The notes under the pieces were generated by a model. The model had not been told where the DNA came from. It ran no database searches and worked only from the letters and a program-made list of their open reading frames with translations. Positions 42,044-50,862 of a stretch of DNA of 64,000 nucleotides are shown piece after piece. Numbering within the stretch: the first letter of the stretch is position 1; each line of letters opens with the position of its first letter. A program made the translations under genes and the position numbers. Origin of the DNA: Streptomyces davaonensis JCM 4913 (GTDB taxonomy: Bacteria > Actinomycetota > Actinomycetes > Streptomycetales > Streptomycetaceae); the NCBI RefSeq assembly GCF_000349325.1, contig NC_020504.1, positions 1,054,001 through 1,118,000 on the forward strand, given 5' to 3'.

Positions 42044-43167
42044 GCGGCATGAACGGCCTGCTCCCCGCCGACGCGGCCCTCCTCGGCTTCGCCCGCGCCC
42101 TGCGCGCCGCGGGAGCCGACGCGAGCACCGAGCGCGTGCACGCCTTCCTCTCCGCGGTGGACGTCCTGCGGCCGGGTGTGCGGGCGGACGTGTACTGGGC
42201 GGGACGGCTGACGCTGTGCGGGGAACGGGACGATCTGGAGCGCTACGACCGGGTGTTCGAGGCATTCTTCAGCGGCACCGGTGCGCAGACACGGCGCCCG
42301 GTGGCCGTCCCCCGAGCGGCCCGGCTGCGCCTCGTCGCCCGGGACGCCGAAGGGACGGCCCGTACCGGGAACACGCCGGACGCGCCCCCCGTCGCCGCCC
42401 TCGCCAGCTCCTCCGAGGTGCTGCGCCACCGCGACTTCGCCGAGCTGACCGGCGCCGAGCGGGCGGAGGTACGGCGACTGCTGGCCGCGCTGGCCCTGCG
42501 GGGTGCGACCCGGCGCTCCGCACGGCGACGGCCGGCCCGGCGCGGGGACCTGGACCCGCACCGCACGGTCCGCGAGCTGCTGCGGCACGGCGGGGAGCCC
42601 GCCCGGCCGCGCAGACACGCGCGCACCGAACGACCGCGCCGAGTGGTCCTGCTGGTGGACGTCAGCGGCTCGATGGCGCCGTACGCGGACGCGCTGCTCC
42701 GCTTCGCGCACGCCGCCGTACGCGGGGCCCGCACCGAGGTGTTCACGATCGGCACACGGCTGACCCGGGTCACCCGCGAGTTGTCGCACCGGGACCCGGA
42801 TCTCGCGCTCGCCGCGGTCGCCTCCGCGGTGCCGGACTGGCGCGGCGGCACCCGGTTGGGCGAGCTGCTCAAGGCGTTCCTGGACCGCTGGGGGCAGCGG
42901 GGCATGGCGCGCGGTGCGATCGTGGTGGTGCTGTCCGACGGCTGGGAGCGCGGCGACCCGGAGCTGCTCGCCGCCGGGATGCGCCGCCTGCACCGGCTGG
43001 CACACCGGGTGATCTGGGCCAACCCCCTCAAGGCGCGTCCCGGGTACGCCCCGCTGGCGGCCGGAATGGCGGCGGCGCTGCCCAGCGTGGACACGTTCGT
43101 CGAGGGCCACAGCCTCGCGGCCCTGGAACACCTGGCGACGGTGGTGAGAGGGGTCGAGGATGCGTGA
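42040..43167 (+). CDS. coxE: CoxE-like von Willebrand factor A protein
   Basis: This is a 375-residue protein. The N-terminal half is helical (CoxE domain). The vWA domain from about residue 200 has an intact MIDAS site, LLVDVSGSMAPYADALLRFA, followed by FTIGTRLTRVTREL and VVVLSDGWERGDPELL. It partners the preceding MoxR ATPase in metallo-centre maturation. The GTG start overlaps the ATPase stop. The intact MIDAS contrasts with the degenerate vWA-like domain of the protein at 14919-17207. Confidence 0.9.
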   Translation: MSGMNGLLPADAALLGFARALRAAGADASTERVHAFLSAVDVLRPGVRADVYWAGRLTLCGERDDLERYDRVFEAFFSGTGAQTRRPVAVPRAARLRLVARDAEGTARTGNTPDAPPVAALASSSEVLRHRDFAELTGAERAEVRRLLAALALRGATRRSARRRPARRGDLDPHRTVRELLRHGGEPARPRRHARTERPRRVVLLVDVSGSMAPYADALLRFAHAAVRGARTEVFTIGTRLTRVTRELSHRDPDLALAAVASAVPDWRGGTRLGELLKAFLDRWGQRGMARGAIVVVLSDGWERGDPELLAAGMRRLHRLAHRVIWANPLKARPGYAPLAAGMAAALPSVDTFVEGHSLAALEHLATVVRGVEDA

Positions 43168-44260
43168 GGTTCTCCCGGTGCTCAACCGCTGGTACACGGC
43201 TGGAGCCCCCTTCGGCCTGGCCACCGTCGTGGCGACCAGCCGCAGCGCGCCGCGCGATCCGGGGGCGGCGATGGCTGTGGGGCCGGAGGACGAGGTCGTG
43301 GGGAGTGTGTCGGGCGGGTGTGTCGAGGGGGCCGTGTTCGAGCTGGCGCAGGAAGTCGTCGCGAGCGGCGAGGCTCGGCTGGAGACCTTCGGGTACAGCG
43401 ACGAGGACGCCTTCGCGGTGGGGCTCACCTGTGGCGGCGAGATCACCCTGCTCGTACGTCCGGTGACGGAGGCCTTCGACCCGTCGTTCGGTGCCGTGGC
43501 GGAGTCCGTCGCCGCCGGTGAGCCCGTCACCGTGGCGTCGGTGACCGACGGGCCCGCGCCGCGCGGGGCCACGCTCGCGGTCTGGCCCGACCGGGTCCTC
43601 GGAACCCTGGGCACCGAGGGCCTCGACGCGGCGGTCACCGCCGACGCGCGTGGGGAACTCGCCCTCGGGGTCACGCAGTTGCGCCACTACGGGCCGCACG
43701 GCGAGCGCCGGGAGGACGCGGTCGCCGTCTTCCTGCACTCCTTCGCCCCGCCACCGCGGATGCTGGTCTTCGGCGCGATCGACTACGCCGCCGCCGTCGC
43801 CCGGATCGGGGACTTCCTCGGCTACCGGGTCACCGTGTGCGACGCCCGCCCCGTCTTTGCCACGCCCAAGCGCTTCCCGGACGGCGTGGAGGTCGTCGTG
43901 GACTGGCCGCACCGCTATCTGAACGGCACCGACACCGACGGGCGCACGGTGATCTGCGTGCTCACCCACGACCCGAAGTTCGACGTGCCCCTGCTGGAGG
44001 AGGCGCTGCGCAGACCCGCCGCGTACATCGGGGCGATGGGCAGCCGCCGTACCCACGACGACCGGATGCGGCGCCTGGCCGCTGCCGGGCTGACCGGGGC
44101 CGAACTGTCCCGCCTGCGCTCGCCGGTGGGCCTGGACCTGGGCGCCCGTACACCCGAGGAGGTCGCCGTGTCGGTGGCCGCCGAGATCGTCGCCCTGCGC
44201 TGGGGCGGCACCGGCACCCCACTGACCGTGACGGAGGGGGCGATCCACCCCTCGCCCTGA
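43160..44260 (+). CDS. xdhC: XdhC/CoxI-family molybdenum cofactor insertion protein
   Basis: This 366-residue protein has the XdhC N-terminal domain (FGLATVVATSRSAPRDPGAA, VGSVSGGCVEGAVFELAQEV) and a C-terminal Rossmann domain (MLVFGAIDYAAAVARIGDFL, then AYIGAMGSRRTHDDR). XdhC binds the molybdenum cofactor, promotes its sulfuration and delivers it to the enzyme. It overlaps the vWA gene by 8 bases, in the same operon. Confidence 0.9.
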   Translation: MREVLPVLNRWYTAGAPFGLATVVATSRSAPRDPGAAMAVGPEDEVVGSVSGGCVEGAVFELAQEVVASGEARLETFGYSDEDAFAVGLTCGGEITLLVRPVTEAFDPSFGAVAESVAAGEPVTVASVTDGPAPRGATLAVWPDRVLGTLGTEGLDAAVTADARGELALGVTQLRHYGPHGERREDAVAVFLHSFAPPPRMLVFGAIDYAAAVARIGDFLGYRVTVCDARPVFATPKRFPDGVEVVVDWPHRYLNGTDTDGRTVICVLTHDPKFDVPLLEEALRRPAAYIGAMGSRRTHDDRMRRLAAAGLTGAELSRLRSPVGLDLGARTPEEVAVSVAAEIVALRWGGTGTPLTVTEGAIHPSP

Positions 44261-44287
44261 CAACGCCACCGCTTCGAGGAGGAAGTG

Positions 44288-44890
44288 ATGGAACTTCAGC
44301 ACGAGTTCACCGTGCCCGTCCCGGTCGACGACGCCTGGCGGGCACTCCTCGACATCGAGCGGATCGCGCCCTGTCTGCCCGGGGCGAGCGTGACCGACTA
44401 CGACGGCAAGACCGTCACCGGTTCGGTCCGGGTCAAGGTCGGTCCGGTCACCCTGACGTACCAGGGCACCGCGGTCTTCGAGGAACGGGACGACCAGGAG
44501 CACCGGATGGTGCTGCTCGCGAGCGGCCGGGAGACCCGTGGCCAGGGCACCGCAAGAGCCACGGTCACCGGCACGCTCACCGCACACGAGGACGGCACCG
44601 CGGTGACGGTGCGCACCGATCTGTCGGTGACCGGCCGTCCGGCCCAGTTCGGCCGCGGCCTGCTCTCGGACGTGGGCGGCCGCCTGGTGTCCCAGTTCGC
44701 GGACTGCCTGGCGGAACGCCTCACCGAACCAGAACAGGAACAAGAGCAAGAGCCTGAGCCTCCCGCACCGATAGACCTCACCCGAACGGCCGCACTTCCC
44801 GTGGCTCGTCGCATCGGCCCACCCCTGGCGGCAGCCGCCTTGGTAATACTGGCCTGGCGCTGGAAAAGGGCAGCACGAAGGCGCCGCTGA
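44288..44890 (+). CDS. coxG: CoxG-like SRPBCC protein with C-terminal membrane anchor
   Basis: This is a 200-residue protein. Residues 1-145 are a START/SRPBCC domain of the CoxG family (HEFTVPVPVDDAWRALLDIE, RIAPCLPGASV). After a Glu/Gln/Pro linker (EPEQEQEQEPEPPAP) there is a membrane helix, PPLAAAALVILAWRW, and a basic tail. CoxG is thought to recruit the mature enzyme to the membrane, and the anchor fits that. ATG 44288 with GAGGAGGAA is preferred over GTG 44285. Confidence 0.88.
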   Translation: MELQHEFTVPVPVDDAWRALLDIERIAPCLPGASVTDYDGKTVTGSVRVKVGPVTLTYQGTAVFEERDDQEHRMVLLASGRETRGQGTARATVTGTLTAHEDGTAVTVRTDLSVTGRPAQFGRGLLSDVGGRLVSQFADCLAERLTEPEQEQEQEPEPPAPIDLTRTAALPVARRIGPPLAAAALVILAWRWKRAARRRR

Positions 44891-44946
44891 GGGGCGCGGG
44901 GCTGTATCCATCAGCGGCTCCGCCGCGGGGCGCGACCAGCCACAAC
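44891..44946. repeat. Streptomyces-type intergenic repeat after coxG
   Basis: Directly after the coxG stop comes GGGGCGCGGGGCTGTATC, then an inverted repeat GCGGCTCCGCCGC, then GGGGCGCGACCAGCCACAAC. From memory, near-identical strings recur in many Streptomyces intergenic regions. The function is unknown; it may act as a transcript end. The rest of the gap to 45080 holds nothing clear. Confidence 0.55.
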
Positions 44947-45080
44947 AGCGCCGCACACACCCACGAACAGGACCCGGCACCCCCTTGAACGCGGCCGACC
45001 AAGCGGAGCGCGTTAGCATCGGAGACGCACCGTGCCGCACCCAACCAGGCAGTCGACGACCCGAGGGGACTTCGAGCGCG

Positions 45081-47006
45081 ATGCCGATCAAGGTCAGCGT
45101 CATCGTTCCCGTGTACAACCCGGGGGCGTACATCGAGGACTGCGTCTCCTCGCTGCTGCGGCAGTCCCTGCCCGCGGACGAGTACGAGCTGATCTTCGTC
45201 GACGACGGCTCCACCGACGACACCCCCGCCCGGCTCGACGAACTCGCCGCCGAGGACCCCCGGGTGACCGTGGTGCACCAGGAGAACTCGGGCTGGTCGG
45301 GCAAGCCCCGCAACGTCGGGATCACCGCCGCCCGCGGCGAGTACGTGATGTTCGTGGACAACGACGACCACCTCGGCGACGAGGCCCTTGAACGGATGTA
45401 CGACTACGGCGTGGCGCACGACGCCGATGTGGTGGTCGGCAAGATGGCCGGTCAGGGCCGCGGGGTGCCGGTGGAGCTGTTCCGCCGCAACCACCCGCGG
45501 GCCACCGTCGAGAGCGCCCCGCTGATCGACAGCCTGACCCCGCACAAGATGTTCCGCCGCGCCTTCCTCGACCGCATCGGCCTGCGCTTCCCCGAGGGCA
45601 GGCGGCGCCTCGAGGACCATGTCTTCGTCACCGAGGCGTTCCTGCGCGCCGAGAACGTGTCGGTGCTCAGCGACTACGTCTGCTACTACCACGTCCGCCG
45701 GGACGACGCCGCCAATGCGGGGTTCCAGCGCTTCGACCCGGTCGGCTACTTCAAGAACCTGCGCGAGGCCCTGGACGTCGTGGAGCGGTACACCGAGCCG
45801 GGACCGCTGCGGGACCGGTTGTTCCGCCGCTGGCTGCGGGTGGAAATGGTCGAGCGGATGCGTGGCAAGCGGCTGTTGGCCATGCCCGCCGACTACCGCA
45901 AGGAGATGTTCCGGGAGATCCACGCCGTGGTCGTCGAGCGGTTCGGGCCCGGGGTGGCGAGCGGGCTCCAGCCCACCCAGCAGGTCGTGGCCGCGCTGAT
46001 CGCCGCCGACCGGTACGCCGATGTGGAGGCGTTCGCCGAGTGGGAGGCGGGCGTGGTGCTGAAGGCCGTACCCGAGGGGCTCGAGTGGCAGGACGGCGCG
46101 CTGCGGGTCTCCTTCGCCGCGGAGGTCCACTCGGGCGGGGCGCCGCTCACCTTCAGCGCCACGGGCGGCGGTGATCCGCTGAAGGCCCCGCCGAAGGACG
46201 TCACCGAGGCCATCTCCTGGGTGGGCGCCGACACCGTCTCCCGGTTCGGCTCCGCCAGGGCGGACCTGCTGCTGCGTCAACGCGCCAGCGCAGCCCAGTA
46301 CTTCCAGCCCGTGCAGTTCACCCGGGAGACCGTGCCGACCGAGGAGCGGGGCAAGTTCCGGCTGGTGCTGCGGGCGACGGCCACCATCGACCCCGCGCAC
46401 GCGGCCGGGGACGCCGTACTGGCCGGCGGACTGTGGGACACCGTGGTCCGGGTCAAGCTGGGCGGCTGGACCAAGGAGTGCCGGCTCACCCCGGCGCCGC
46501 GCACCGAGCGCCCCACGGCGCCCGCCGGCGTCGTCGCGGGCCGAGTGGTGCTGCCGTACTGGACCGCCCGGCACGCCTCGCTCGCGCTGGACGTGGACCG
46601 GGCGAGCCGGAGTCTCGGGCTCGGCCGGGTCGCGCTGGAGGAGGTCACCGTCACGCACGACCGGCTCAGCGCACCGGTGCCGTTGTACGTGCCGGACGAC
46701 ACCGAGGTGCTGTTGCGGCTGACCGCGCGGGGCAAGTCGCTGGACACGGCCGCCACCCTGTCCCCGGCGCCCGGTGGGTCCGGGGCCCTGCTTTCGGCCG
46801 CTCTGCCCGCCCTGGTGATGGGCGGCACGACCTGGCGGGCGGCGCTCGGCCCGGTCCCCGAGGCGTCCGAACCGCGGTTGCTGGCGCTGCCGTTCGCGCT
46901 GCGCTCTCGGGCGCATGCCGTCGAGGTGCGGCGCACGCCCCGGCCGGGGGTGCTGCGGCGGCTGGCCCGCAAGGTGAAGTCCCTGTTCGGAACGGCACGG
47001 AGGTGA
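45081..47006 (+). CDS. Family 2 glycosyltransferase with long C-terminal domain
   Basis: This is a 641-residue protein. Residues 1-230 are a GT-A domain: VSVIVPVYNPGAYIEDCVSS, LIFVDDGSTDDTPA, the metal site FVDNDDHLG, and RRLEDHVFVTEAF. The remaining 400 residues include a helical connector and beta-rich domains, an arrangement seen in wall teichoic acid glycosyltransferases such as TarS-type enzymes. That comparison is inference. The ATG at 45081 has GAGGGGAC upstream. Its stop overlaps the rfbC start, linking it to dTDP-rhamnose synthesis, so rhamnose may be the transferred sugar. Confidence 0.87.
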   Translation: MPIKVSVIVPVYNPGAYIEDCVSSLLRQSLPADEYELIFVDDGSTDDTPARLDELAAEDPRVTVVHQENSGWSGKPRNVGITAARGEYVMFVDNDDHLGDEALERMYDYGVAHDADVVVGKMAGQGRGVPVELFRRNHPRATVESAPLIDSLTPHKMFRRAFLDRIGLRFPEGRRRLEDHVFVTEAFLRAENVSVLSDYVCYYHVRRDDAANAGFQRFDPVGYFKNLREALDVVERYTEPGPLRDRLFRRWLRVEMVERMRGKRLLAMPADYRKEMFREIHAVVVERFGPGVASGLQPTQQVVAALIAADRYADVEAFAEWEAGVVLKAVPEGLEWQDGALRVSFAAEVHSGGAPLTFSATGGGDPLKAPPKDVTEAISWVGADTVSRFGSARADLLLRQRASAAQYFQPVQFTRETVPTEERGKFRLVLRATATIDPAHAAGDAVLAGGLWDTVVRVKLGGWTKECRLTPAPRTERPTAPAGVVAGRVVLPYWTARHASLALDVDRASRSLGLGRVALEEVTVTHDRLSAPVPLYVPDDTEVLLRLTARGKSLDTAATLSPAPGGSGALLSAALPALVMGGTTWRAALGPVPEASEPRLLALPFALRSRAHAVEVRRTPRPGVLRRLARKVKSLFGTARR

Positions 47007-47659
47007 CGGGGTTGCGCGCACTGGGAATCGACGGAGCCTGGGTGCTGGAGCCCAAGGTGTTCCCGGACGACCGGGGCAGCTTCCACGAGTGGTACCGCAG
47101 CGAGGAGTTCCGCGAGGCCACCGGCTACGACCTCACGCTCGCGCAGGCCAACTGCTCCGTCTCCCGGCGGGGCGTGGTGCGCGGGGTGCACTTCTCCGAT
47201 GTGCCGCCCGGCCAGGCCAAGTACGTCACCTGTGTGCGCGGCACCGTGCTGGACGTGGTGGTCGATCTGCGCACCGGCTCCCCGGCGTTCGGCCAGTGGG
47301 AGGCGGTGCGCCTGGACGACGACACCCGGCACGCGGTCTTCCTGGCGGAGGGCCTGGGCCACGCCTTCATGGCGCTCACCGACGACGCGACCGTCGTCTA
47401 TCTGTGCTCCACCGGCTATGCCCCGGACCGGGAGCACGGCGTGCACCCGCTCGACCCGGACCTCGCCCTGCCCTGGCCCGAGAGCGTGGCGCCGGTGCTC
47501 TCCCCGAAGGACGCCGAGGCCCCGACCCTGGCCGAGGCCCTGCGCACCGGCCTCCTGCCGTCGTACGAGGACTGCGCCGCCCGCTACCGGTCGCTGCGGG
47601 ACGGCCAGGGCCTGGAACCACCCGAGAGGCCGATCGACCCGCCCTCGGCCGGGGCTTGA
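47003..47659 (+). CDS. rfbC: dTDP-4-dehydrorhamnose 3,5-epimerase
   Basis: This 218-residue cupin-fold epimerase makes dTDP-4-keto-L-rhamnose. The family motifs PKVFPDDRGSFHEWYRSEEF, VSRRGVVRGVHFSD (active-site His) and YVTCVRGTVLDVVVDLRTGS are present. The GTG at 47003 overlaps the glycosyltransferase stop (GTGA). The other three rhamnose genes form a separate operon on the opposite strand at 50859-53775. Confidence 0.9.
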   Translation: MTGLRALGIDGAWVLEPKVFPDDRGSFHEWYRSEEFREATGYDLTLAQANCSVSRRGVVRGVHFSDVPPGQAKYVTCVRGTVLDVVVDLRTGSPAFGQWEAVRLDDDTRHAVFLAEGLGHAFMALTDDATVVYLCSTGYAPDREHGVHPLDPDLALPWPESVAPVLSPKDAEAPTLAEALRTGLLPSYEDCAARYRSLRDGQGLEPPERPIDPPSAGA

Positions 47660-47731
47660 GCCCCGCACGAGGGGCGCCCGCCATCGTCGGCGTCGACGTG
47701 ATGGCCCTTTCTCGGTGAGGAGACGGGCGCG

Positions 47732-48955
47732 ATGACCCGCTCGATCGGTGAGTCGTACGACCCACTCGGCACGCATCTCCAGGACCCGTACCCCTTCTTC
47801 GCGCTCGCCAGGGAGACTGAACCGGTCTTCTACTCCGAGGTCCTGCGGGCCTGGGTGGTGACCCGGTTCGACGATGTGCGCACGGTTCTCCAGCAGCACG
47901 AGACGTTCTCCACGGCGAACGCCCTGCGCTCCCCGCTCCCGTTGCATCCGGACGCCCTCGCCGTACTGGAACGCGGCTTCCCGCCCTCCTCCGCGATCAT
48001 CAACGTCAACGGCGACCGGCACCTGAAGGTCCGGGCCCCGCTGGCCAAGCGGCTCGGCACGGATGCCGTCGCCGCGATGGAGCCGGAGATCCGCAAGCGT
48101 GCGACCGCGCTCGTCGACGCCCTGGCCGCGGACGGCTCGGCCGAGTTGATGAGCCAGTACGCGCGCGTGCTGCCCGTCGACACCATCAGTGACATGTGCG
48201 GCATCGCGGCGGAGGACCGGGCGATCATCCGGGACGGCGCCTATGCCTGTGTTGCGGTGATCACCGGCGGCGCGTCCCGCGAGGAAGAGGTCGAAGCGGC
48301 CGAGCTGTTCCTGGAGTTCCAGCAGGTGATGGCCCGCTACGTGCGGGAGTGCAGGACGCGGCCGGGTCCGGACGCGTTCAGTGAGATCGCCGGTGTGCTC
48401 GCGCCCGCGGGGCCGCTCGACGACGAGCAACTCGCCGAACTGGTGTGGACGTTCATCGGGCTGATCACCGCCGGGCACTCGACCACCACCGCTCTGCTGG
48501 GCAACGGCCTGTGGCATCTGCTCTCCCGCCCCGATCAGTGGCAACTGCTGTGCCGGCGCCCGGAGCTGATCCCGGGCGCGGTGGAGGAGATCGCCCGCTA
48601 CGACACCCCCGTGCACGCCTTCTTCCGGGTGACCACACGCGAAGTGACCCTGGGCGGGCGGACCCTGGAGGCGGGGGCCGACGTGGTCGCTCTGTACAGC
48701 GCGGCCAACCGGGACCCCGAGGAGTTCGACCAGCCGGAGACCTTCGACATCACCCGGCAGATAACCCGGCACCTGACCTTCGGGCATGGCGTGCACGCCT
48801 GCGTGGGCGCCCGGCTGGCCAGGCTCCAGCTCGCGGTGACGCTGGAGGCCCTGACCACACGGCTCCCGGGACTGCGCTTGGTCCCGGACAGCCCGGTCCG
48901 GATGGCCCGGCAGTTCGTCGACCACGCCCCCGTCGCCCTGCACGTCGCCTGGTGA
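47732..48955 (+). CDS. Cytochrome P450
   Basis: This 407-residue soluble bacterial P450 (class I type) has the I-helix oxygen-activation motif LITAGHSTTT, the ExxR motif in EEIARYDTP, and the haem ligand loop LTFGHGVHACVGARLARLQL. It hydroxylates an unknown substrate. It is followed 29 bases later by an O-methyltransferase gene, so the two may act in sequence on a small molecule. Redox partner genes are not adjacent. Confidence 0.92.
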   Translation: MTRSIGESYDPLGTHLQDPYPFFALARETEPVFYSEVLRAWVVTRFDDVRTVLQQHETFSTANALRSPLPLHPDALAVLERGFPPSSAIINVNGDRHLKVRAPLAKRLGTDAVAAMEPEIRKRATALVDALAADGSAELMSQYARVLPVDTISDMCGIAAEDRAIIRDGAYACVAVITGGASREEEVEAAELFLEFQQVMARYVRECRTRPGPDAFSEIAGVLAPAGPLDDEQLAELVWTFIGLITAGHSTTTALLGNGLWHLLSRPDQWQLLCRRPELIPGAVEEIARYDTPVHAFFRVTTREVTLGGRTLEAGADVVALYSAANRDPEEFDQPETFDITRQITRHLTFGHGVHACVGARLARLQLAVTLEALTTRLPGLRLVPDSPVRMARQFVDHAPVALHVAW

Positions 48956-48984
48956 CGACGAGCGGCCCGAAGGGAAGGACGGCA

Positions 48985-50061
48985 GTGACCGACAGTGAAC
49001 CGCACCTGACGGAGCACCGGCGGACGGCCGCACCGGCCGGTGCCGAGGACCAGGCCCGCGCCCTGCGCCTGGTGCACGGCTACATGGCCTCCCAGGCACT
49101 CGGCGCCGCCGTCCGACTGAACATCGCCGACGCGCTGGCCGAGAGCCCGAAGAGCTGCGCCGACTTGGCTGCGGCCACCGACACCGACCCGGACGCGCTG
49201 CGCCGGCTGCTGCGCGCCCTGGAAACCCTGGGTCTCGTGGAACGCCCCAGCCGCACCGACCTGTTCACGCTCACCTCCTTCGGTGATGTTCTGCGCTCCG
49301 ACGCCGATGCCCCGGCCCACGCGCTCGCCAACCTGTTCACCTCTCCCGCGGTGTGGCGGCCCTGGGGTGAGCTGCACCAGAGCGTGCGCACCGGCGCGAC
49401 GGCGTTCGAGACGGTCTTCGGCATGCCGGCCTTCGCCTACATCGGCCGACAGGCGGAGCTGTCCGCCCTGTTCAACGCGGCGATGGCGGAGACGGCGCAG
49501 GGCGCGGCCGATGTGGTGGCGGCCGGCTGCGACTTCTCCCGCTTCCCCACGGTCGTGGATGTCGGCGGCGGCAACGGCACCCTGCTCGCCGCCCTGCTGA
49601 CGGCACACCCCGGCAGCCGGGGTGTGCTCCTCGACACTCCGACCGGTGTGCGGGAGGCCCCCAAGGTGCTCGCGGACGCGGGCGTCGCCGACCGTTGCAC
49701 GATCACCACGGGCGACTTCTTCACCGCCGTACCGGCCGGGGGCGACGCGTACGTCCTCAAGAGCGTCATTCACGACTGGGACGACGAGCCGGCGCGGACC
49801 GTCCTGCGGCGCTGCCGCGAGGCCATGCCCGACCATGCGAAGCTGCTCCTCGTCGAGCCCGTCCTGCCGGGCGAGAACGGTCCCGCGGCCGAACTCAGCG
49901 TCGTCCTGAGCGATCTGAACATGCTGGTCATGGCCGGCGGCCGGGAGCGCACCGAGGCCGAGTACGCCACGCTGCTCGATTCCGCCGGCCTCGAACTGGT
50001 GGGTGTGGGCGGTCCGCTGGCACCTACGCACTTCCAGATACTGGAGGCCGTGCCCCGCTGA
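48985..50061 (+). CDS. SAM-dependent O-methyltransferase (Methyltransf_2 type)
   Basis: This 358-residue enzyme has an N-terminal winged-helix dimerisation domain (VRLNIADALAESPKSCADLA, then LRRLLRALETLGLVER) and a SAM-binding domain with TVVDVGGGNGTLLAALL, LKSVIHDWDDEPA and LLVEPVLPG. This is the architecture of polyketide and phenolic O-methyltransferases such as those acting on anthracyclines. The GTG at 48985 has AGGGAAGGA upstream. It probably works with the P450. The substrate is unknown. Confidence 0.9.
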   Translation: MTDSEPHLTEHRRTAAPAGAEDQARALRLVHGYMASQALGAAVRLNIADALAESPKSCADLAAATDTDPDALRRLLRALETLGLVERPSRTDLFTLTSFGDVLRSDADAPAHALANLFTSPAVWRPWGELHQSVRTGATAFETVFGMPAFAYIGRQAELSALFNAAMAETAQGAADVVAAGCDFSRFPTVVDVGGGNGTLLAALLTAHPGSRGVLLDTPTGVREAPKVLADAGVADRCTITTGDFFTAVPAGGDAYVLKSVIHDWDDEPARTVLRRCREAMPDHAKLLLVEPVLPGENGPAAELSVVLSDLNMLVMAGGRERTEAEYATLLDSAGLELVGVGGPLAPTHFQILEAVPR

Positions 50062-50862
50062 TCAGCCGCTGGTGAGCTGCTCCAGCGCGTGCCGCAGCGG
50101 GTCCCAGCCCTTGGAGCGGCGCAAGCCAAGGTTGCGGGCGCGGGTCAGGGGGCGCCAGAAGCTCGCGTTCAGGAATGCCTCGGGGCGTACCGCCTCGGTG
50201 CGTTCCAGGATCGTCTCGGGGACCTTCTGCGGGTCGGGCAGGTCGTACTCGGTGACGATGTCGTCGTAGCGGTCGCTCAGGACGGTGTTGCGGGGGTCGG
50301 CGCCGAAGACGACGAGCTGGCCGGTGGGCTGGGTGTCGACCAGGACGGTGACCAGGTCGGGGCGGTAGCGGGTGAGGATCTCGACGAGTTTGTAGACGTC
50401 GCCGGTCCAGGCGCCGGTGTGCCGGTCGCGGGCCGCCTCGTCGATGTTGCGCGGCAGCATGTCGTCGAAGACGATCACGCTGGCCCAGTCGGAGTGCTTC
50501 TCGATGTTGATGAAGTCCCGCAGGGCGTACTCGAACAGGTGCATGCCGTCGATGAACGACAGGTCCAGGGTGGTGCGCCGCCAGTGGCCGATCGGGCTGC
50601 GGCCCCGGCGCAGGTTCCGCACCGGGTGGCGGCCGCCCTTGAGGTGGGCGAGGGGGTTGTCGCGGGCGAAGAAGTCGTCGCTGGTGGCCTTCACCAGGTG
50701 GACGTCGCAGCGGATCTCCGTGACCACCTTGAACGCGGGGTCGATCGCGATGCTGGGCACGCGGGACAGTCTCAGGCTGCGACCGTCGTTGACGCCGATC
50801 TCCAGGTAGTTGCGGTTGGCGCTGGCCTTGTGCAGTTCCTTGAGGAACTCATGGCGTTTCAC
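50062..50862 (-). CDS. Class I SAM-dependent methyltransferase (Methyltransf_24 type)
   Basis: This 266-residue protein has RNYLEIGVNDGRSLRL as the SAM motif, SFIDGMHLFEYALRDFIN as the catalytic-domain signature, and VIVFDDMLPRN. It is the last gene of the rhamnose operon and its GTG overlaps the rfbD stop (GTGA), so it may methylate the rhamnose or a rhamnose-containing glycan. AAGGAG lies 8 bases upstream of the start. It converges on the O-methyltransferase gene with no gap. Confidence 0.85.
   Translation of the reverse strand: MKRHEFLKELHKASANRNYLEIGVNDGRSLRLSRVPSIAIDPAFKVVTEIRCDVHLVKATSDDFFARDNPLAHLKGGRHPVRNLRRGRSPIGHWRRTTLDLSFIDGMHLFEYALRDFINIEKHSDWASVIVFDDMLPRNIDEAARDRHTGAWTGDVYKLVEILTRYRPDLVTVLVDTQPTGQLVVFGADPRNTVLSDRYDDIVTEYDLPDPQKVPETILERTEAVRPEAFLNASFWRPLTRARNLGLRRSKGWDPLRHALEQLTSG

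Noticed and set aside
41186..43167. MoxR ATPase and vWA protein as the missing partners of the caspase cassette
   Set aside because: They sit in overlapping order inside the molybdenum-hydroxylase operon, 24 kb away, and match CoxD/CoxE in function and context.
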